Shown piece after piece: positions 58,079 to 64,000 of a stretch of 64,000 nt of DNA. Under the pieces are notes generated by a model. The model was not told the DNA's origin. It did no database searches and saw only the letters and a list, made by a program, of their open reading frames with translations. The stretch comes from Rhizomys pruinosus (lineage: Eukaryota > Chordata > Mammalia > Rodentia > Spalacidae): positions 5,571,501 through 5,635,500 of the forward strand of contig VZQC01006876.1 in NCBI GenBank assembly GCA_009823505.1. The letters are read 5' to 3'. Position numbers and translations under genes: made by a program. Position 1 is the stretch's first letter, and each line of letters opens with the position of its first letter.

Positions 58079-59176
58079 ATTAAAGTAAACCAAGTCATTG
58101 TTTATTTGTCTGAGAAAACTAAGATTTTATTAGAACAGGTGTTTCTGTTCTAACCACATCCATGTTTGTATTCTCAATCAGCCAACTTTTTGTAACACTG
58201 TCAGGTAAAATAATTCCCAAAATGTATCATTACATTTTTCTTCAAAAATATTAGTATATGAAGAGAAGTTTGGTAGGAAATAATTTTATGCAAATATGCT
58301 GAACTAACATTTCCTAAATAAGCTTCCTCAGGATTAAGTAATCACCATGACATAGAAGTCCACAGCTTCTTTATCTTAAGGAAAAGGTAAGGTCTTATTA
58401 ATAGAAATACTGAGAATACAGAATAATAACAATCAGAATGAAAGTGGTGATGATAGACATTTTGTCGTATCGGATTTTTTGATGTACTTTATCTCATGGA
58501 TAGTTTCTCAAAATAGTGGCAAAGGGGAAAAAAGAAAAATAAATATTTTACCAGGGAAGAACATATGTATAATGAGAATCAGAAGAGAAAGCTGAAGTAC
58601 ATTGAACAGAGTTTTGTAAAAACTGCACACACTCTAAGCAAAGGAGACATTCTCAGATTTATATTGAAGACTGCTGCCAAGGCTTCAGTGTAGCACTCAA
58701 GGCTGAGTATTTTTTACTGCACCCTCCCGCTCTGCTCAGAAGTAAGGGCTTTTGCTGTGAGCTGTGCTTACTGAGCCAAGGAAGCCAGGAGAAAGCCATC
58801 AATTACTCCCTACTCTGCTTACAGAGCTAGTCCCTGCCCTCTTGAATGTGTGTATAACTCTTCCAGACTTGAATGAAAGTTAGGTGCATGTAATTAGGGG
58901 CAGAAGTTGACCCCAAGAGGTTGAGTGTAAAGTGATTAATTGGTATGAACTGCAATAGTTCTTCCTGAACTAATGGACTTCATCAGGGCCCAAACTAGCC
59001 CCTGATGATTCAGTTTCCTCTTCCCTGCAACCAGCCCACTTATTGTGGCATTCCCCAGCCCCCAGTCGCTACCTTCTACTTGTTTGCAATGTAGCAATAT
59101 ACTAGTCAATTGAATTTTATCTTGTTTCAATGCTTATAAAAGTTCCATCTAGTTTTAACTAATTTTTGCTGTTAAG
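58079..59176. other. Unassigned; 58600-59100 is GC-richer
   Basis: 58600-59100 is less AT-rich than its flanks, with no repeat recognised. A TATA-like cttataaaag lies at about 59132. A conserved noncoding segment or old LTR are both possible. Confidence 0.25.
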
Positions 59177-59187
59177 AACTTGAGTAA

Positions 59188-59348
59188 CCGCAGGGCGTGG
59201 TGGCGCACGCCTTTAATCCTACCACTTGGGAGGCAGAGACAGGCGGATCTTTGTGAGTTCAAGGCCAGCCTGGTCTACAAGGTGAGTTCCAGGACAGCTG
59301 GGGCTACAAGGAAACCCTGTCTCAAAAAAGCCAAAAAAAAAAAAAAAT
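59188..59348 (+). mobile_element. B1 SINE
   Basis: Full-length. Perfect duplication aacttgagtaa at 59177-59187 and 59349-59359. Confidence 0.96.
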
Positions 59349-59359
59349 AACTTGAGTAA

Positions 59360-59837
59360 TAATTGACAAAACAGAATATGTAATACATACTACACAAACC
59401 AGTCTCCAGTGACCACAATAACACTGACAAGCTAACAATACTGCTCAATGATCAGTTATGTGTTTTGTACAATAACAAATAAAGCTGAAGAATCTGCAAA
59501 ACAGGTTATTTTAAAATATTAGCTAAATGATCCATAATAAAACAGCAATTTTTTTACATATTAACCTAAAACATGTTCCTAAACTTTTAATCATTATTTT
59601 TTTCTTACTTAACTAATGATAGATACTGATTTTTGCAGAGTTTCTGTTCTTACATATTTTATGTAAGTATATCTATTAATTTAAGATATGTATTTGTCCA
59701 ATAAATAACATATTACCTGTGACCTAGATCCTATTTGGTCTATACTCAATTCTTTCTACCTGCTACATACTTCAGGTGCTTACACTTGATATTTATTACT
59801 AACTCACAATACATTCATTTCTTTACACATTAAGAAA
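59360..59837. other. AT-rich stretch, no feature seen
   Basis: No repeat or gene signal recognised. Confidence 0.3.
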
Positions 59838-59885
59838 CACAGGGAGACCTTGTCTCAAAAAGACCAAAAAAAAAAAAAAAAAAAA
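59838..59885 (+). mobile_element. B1 SINE 3' end only
   Basis: acagggagaccttgtctc followed by an A20 tail. Confidence 0.75.
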
Positions 59886-60154
59886 GAAATGAATGATGTG
59901 TTATTTGTGAATTTTTACTTCACACAGACTTATTGCCGGTAGATGATTTATGTATATTTAAATTTTTATTGCATTCATATCATTTTAGGACTTAAGAAAT
60001 TCTGAGAAACATTGTAACTGAAGTCATTAGCTACATACAACAGAAAATAAGTTGATTACTTCTCCAAATGATAGTCATAATCTCAGACAGATTCACTGAT
60101 ATTAGTTAAAGCAAATTTCTAGAAGCATGATCAGGATTATGACAGAATATTTTA

Positions 60155-60370
60155 AAATTAAATTTATTTTTGTTTTATATTTATGGGTGTTTTACCTACA
60201 TATATGTGAAACCAAGTGATGCAATGACCATAGAGGCCAGAAGACGGTGTCAAATTCCCTGCAACTGGAGTTATAAATGGTTGTTAGGCACCGTGTGGGT
60301 GCTAGGAACAGAGCCCAGGTCCTCTACCAGAGTAATCAAAGCTCTTAATCACTGAACCATATCTAGCTCC
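60155..60370 (-). mobile_element. B2 SINE, diverged
   Basis: Antisense, ttatatttatgggtg through tcactgaaccatatctagct. Confidence 0.82.
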
Positions 60371-60551
60371 TAATGTCAAAAATGTTTTAGTTACTGAAAA
60401 CTCAAATCTATTTAGATGTTCAGGATTCAACATTTCTAAAATAAAATAAATTATCTTTGAAATGTAGTATATTTGTATGTGAATTTATGTAGCAAAAGGT
60501 GTCTGTATGTCTTTCATATAACACACGTGTAGGGAAAGAGCCTGTCTTTAA

Positions 60552-60763
60552 AATATTTTATTTTATTTTGTGTGTATGAGTGTATTGCCTGCATGTGTGC
60601 CAGGGCACCCATGTCATGCAAAGCCTGTAGACATCAGAAGAGGCTGTCCAATCCCCTGGAACTGGAGTTATAGACAGTTGATAGCAGCAATGTGAGTGAG
60701 GGGATTTGAACCAGGGAACTTTGCAAAAGCAGCCAGTGCTATTAATCATCTAGCACCAGGAGA
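60552..60763 (-). mobile_element. B2 SINE, diverged
   Basis: Antisense, tgtgtatgagtgtattgcct through cagccagtgctattaatcat. The head is altered. Confidence 0.82.
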
Positions 60764-60770
60764 CTGACTT

Positions 60771-61810
60771 TTTAATCATTTTTCAAATTGTCAAAGAAAG
60801 ATTAAACAAACTTATTTGTTTTTATTTTCATGTTTTTCCTGAGAAGTAAAACTTTCCACTGGAATCCAAAACATATTGTAAGAATGTACTCCTTTTAACT
60901 TTCATTTGATCTTTATTGAGTTTGAGAAGTTATACCTTCATTGTCTTTCTGACACTAGGCCCTCTTCCAGGCATCTCTTTATTCTTCCGTACACGTTTTG
61001 TGTAGGCTGTTTCCATAGACACTGAGAGTGCTTACAATATCCCTAGCAACTGCTCTCAGAGTTTTCTTTTAGCAAGACAATGCCAACACTCAAAAATGAA
61101 GCTGTGCCTCATTGTTTCAAGAGATGTATAACAGGTGCTTCTTTTTTTAGCGTTAATATTGGAAAAATTCAAGAAATGTCCTGATGTTGCCACATTGCAG
61201 CACTTTACCAAATTATGTGTTCTTTGATTCTGAAATGGCACTTCCAATTTGAGAGTGTACAGCATGAGCTGCTTTTGAGGTAAGTAAATATTAATAAATG
61301 TCACTACCCATTCTTTTGGAAAGCACTAAGATAAGAGTAAATCAACTGTCAACAATAGCAAAAACGGAGACAAATGGTACAGTTCCACACAATGCATATT
61401 GAGCAGAAGAAAAAGTCAATGCACGACAACCTTGAGATAATTCAATTTGTCTCAATTCATTGTAATCCCACAATTTTTTTGGCATCTACTTTTATTAAAA
61501 GATAAACTGTGTTTGGTGATATTAAGAATTAAAAAAAAAGATTTTTGGACATTAAAACCTGTATTATCTAATTGAAGAAGCACATATGGACACATTAAAA
61601 AAGTAATAGGCAAACTGATACATTTGTTACTGAAACTACAAGCAAAATGTTGCATTGTTCAGAGAGGATTAACATTATTTCTAAATAAAATTATTTGCAT
61701 TGACTAACTTTAAACTTAATATTGGAAATTATACTCTAAAGGTAAGGTAAGTTTAACATTGTTTAGAAGTCCTGTCAACTGGTTAGATTTTAGTTATCTA
61801 GTTAGTATTG
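60771..61810. other. AT-rich stretch, no gene seen
   Basis: Reverse frames of 82 and 67 codons show no domain. Confidence 0.3.
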
Positions 61811-61811
61811 A

Positions 61812-61945
61812 CGGGGTCTTGCTCTGTAGCTTTTGCTACATTGTACTTCCTCTGCATCCTAGGCTGGTTTCAAACACCAGCTTGTGACAGTCATCTTTCA
61901 GTATCCCAAATGCTGAGATTCCAAGTATGTGTCAGCATCCCACCT
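61812..61945 (-). mobile_element. Old 7SL-derived SINE
   Basis: Antisense, diverged (ggggtcttgctctgtagctt; atgctgagattccaagtatg). Older than the other B1s. Confidence 0.5.
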
Positions 61946-63220
61946 TCAGATGAGCCCTGATAACAACCAGAGAATCTTGTGATAAAGGCACAATGTAAAC
62001 AGGAGCAGCCTGATAATTAGTGAGAGGAGAAGCAAGAAGGGACAGAGGTGATAGACTGTGGCTTTTATTATAGGGACAAATTCACGGTAAATAAGTAGTG
62101 TGATGAGAAAAATAAATGGTAATTTGATATTTGCAAAAAGATCATATTATCTATTGGGGGCATGAATGTATATGGGGCAGAATGTGGAGACTAGCTGATA
62201 CATTAGCTTAGACTTCAAATAATTATCCCATACAAGGATTAATTTAATGGTCTATACATATGTAATTTGACTATGCAAGCATTTTTTCTCTTCAATTAAT
62301 TATGCTCTTTTAAAACAAAGACGTATATTTTTGGACATATGCAGACACATGTATATGGTAAGAACAAATTAAAGTATATATTCATTAAGTACTTCTTAGC
62401 TGTCTCTGTAATGCACATGTTAATTTATTAATAATCATCATGGACTTTGTTTTCTGTAGCATAGCTTATAACTCCCTGAAATTTACCAGTCTTTAATCTT
62501 TATACCTCAAAAAGGTATAGAGGTGAGGAAAATTTATATTATTTAGTCTAGGACTTTTCTCCAGGTATCCATCTTGGTAACCTTTGGCTATGTTTTATTT
62601 GATGCACAGTTCTGACACATGTGACCACTTTGTCTTTCAACCAAGAATGAACAAATTAAGAGGGAATAAAGAGAAACCACTTAGAAGGGGTCACTCAAGA
62701 TTCGAGAGACTAGGTAAGGAGCTAAACACTAAATGAGAATTGTACAAATACCTTTAAAATATTCAAATGTAACTAGCTTAAAATTATAATAATTCCAAAG
62801 CATAGTATATTATCACAAATTAAAATTAATGGGTGTGTCATGCTGGTTTCTCCTAAAAGAATTTACATTTCAACAATCATTAGGAAAAAACAAAATAGCT
62901 TTAAGGGCTTGAGAGAATATAGAAGTTTCTAGTAAATATAAAGCTGACTATGTAACTATTAAAACAGCATAAAGCCATGACCCAAACACAGCTTAATATC
63001 AGACTTGAAGAATAAGAACCTACAATTTTGTTCATATACACATAATCCAAAAATCCGACTTATTTCTGTTCTACATATTCCCACTTTCACGGAAGATGGA
63101 GCTTCACAATCGACACTTGTATTTCTCTGCTGTGTAGCAATGATGAAGAAAAAGTCTATAATTGAAATGGAGGCAAACAACATGATGCTCTAAAAGAAAG
63201 AAAACTACTCAGCAGCTTCT
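61946..63220. other. AT-rich stretch; one candidate reverse exon
   Basis: Nothing repetitive recognised. A 74-codon reverse frame at 63183-62959 has a hydrophobic start and five Cys, and lies 6 nt downstream of a strong splice-acceptor-like sequence on minus. I do not recognise the peptide. Confidence 0.3.
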
Positions 63221-63605
63221 GTAAATTGACCAGGTGCAACAGAATCCTCCCCCTCTAAGAACAGATAAACTCTAAGGACTGCTGAAAGACACACTAGAAA
63301 CAGCAAGCAGCCTGGACAAGGCAGAGAAGCAAAGCTGCATGGGCAAAGCAGAGCCCAGAGAAACTGCATGGAAGAGGTAGAGATCAGTTTGCCTACTAGG
63401 AAAGGACTCTCTCCAACCCATTTGGCTGGCTGCTGGTTGAGCTCCAGGTTTTCAACTTGTGTGAGCTGTCACTCATGCTGAAGGGGCTTTGGTGATGAAT
63501 CTGCCTTAGAATTACCCCTGCTCCTATAAGTAACCCCTCACCCATACTTCTGTAAGTAACCCTAACCCCAATAAAATCCACTGATTCACCAAGTTGGATT
63601 TTGAT
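63221..63605 (+). mobile_element. Possible LTR fragment
   Basis: GC-richer block ending in ccaataaaatccactgattc, with a layout like an R-U5 end. No TG start found. Tentative. Confidence 0.3.
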
Positions 63606-63612
63606 GGTAACC

Positions 63613-63620
<8 letters not shown>

Positions 63621-63646
<26 letters not shown>

Positions 63647-63793
63647 CTTGAGACAGGGTCTCCCTGTAGCCCCAGCTGCCCAGCTGTCCTGGAATTCTCT
63701 CTGTAGACCAGGCTGGCCTTGAACTCACAAAGATCTGCTTGCCTCGGCCTCCTGAGTGCTAGGATTAAAGGCATGTGCCACCATGCCTGGCCT
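63621..63793 (-). mobile_element. B1 SINE
   Basis: Antisense. Duplication ggta(a)ccttactttt at 63606-63620 and 63794-63807. The tail is a T40 run at 63617-63656. The 110- and 89-codon reverse frames are shadows of it. Confidence 0.95.
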
Positions 63794-63807
63794 GGTACCT
63801 TACTTTT

Positions 63808-64000
63808 GTGTGTAATTGGCTCTCTTTCTGTGGTGAGTAGATATTCATGTCTCCCAGGAACTGTGTCAGAAAACATAATCAAATATCTTCAACATTTTAT
63901 GCATTCTTCTCTGAACATAAGCCATACACTTACCTGAAATTGGGTGGAAGGTATAAAGGAGTGAAGACAGGGGAGGGGGTCTAAGTACAATAAAATTCCA
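63808..64000. other. Window end, nothing recognised
   Basis: Short single-copy-looking sequence; no feature supported. Confidence 0.3.

Overview
The window is mammalian, most likely from a muroid rodent. It is packed with B1 (7SL-derived), B2 (tRNA-derived), B3 and B4 SINEs, muroid-type LINE-1 copies, MaLR LTRs of ORR1 and MT type, and ERV-L remnants. The B2 consensus looks cricetid- or gerbil-like rather than Mus, but I cannot name a species. I recognise no intact cellular gene. The longer open frames are pieces of L1 ORF1/ORF2, ERV-L Gag or SINEs. It reads as an AT-rich, gene-poor intergenic or deep-intronic region.

Layout. 1-2.9 kb: partial MaLR LTR, an antisense ERV-L copy (broken gag plus 5' LTR), and a sense LTR split by a B2. 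2.9-5.3 kb: mostly unassigned. 5.3-7.4 kb: a 5'-inverted L1 and an older antisense L1. 7.4-12.3 kb: AT-rich unique DNA with microsatellites and SINE scraps. 12.5-16.5 kb: an antisense L1 with a 2.6 kb inverted 5' segment carrying two B1s. 16.5-20.9 kb: MT-like LTR and three L1 3' ends. 20.9-24.9 kb: unique AT-rich DNA. 24.9-28.6 kb: two B2s and an indel-rich antisense L1. 28.6-32.8 kb: antisense MaLR with LTR and internal part, joined to a second, sense ERV-L gag. 33.4-41 kb: SINEs, two MT-like LTRs and an old MLT1-like LTR. 41.4-53.7 kb: nested antisense L1s, including a near full-length copy with a very long 3' UTR, a B2 and a 1.6 kb apparent retrocopy inside it, and a duplicated 5' end. 53.7-64 kb: AT-rich unique DNA with ORR1-like LTR, Lx-type L1 3' UTR and several B1/B2s.

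The elements do not act together as a system. They record successive insertions. Many carry target-site duplications that can be read directly, so nesting order can be worked out. All retroelement coding regions seen here are interrupted.

Points worth a second look: two clear twin-primed L1 inversions; two opposite-strand ERV-L gag relics of the lineage that gave rise to Fv1; a polyadenylated retrocopy inserted in L1 ORF1 with a 14-bp duplication; a tandemly duplicated L1 5' end; and three homopolymers each exactly 40 T long, which raises an assembly-quality question. I found no convincing new biological system.
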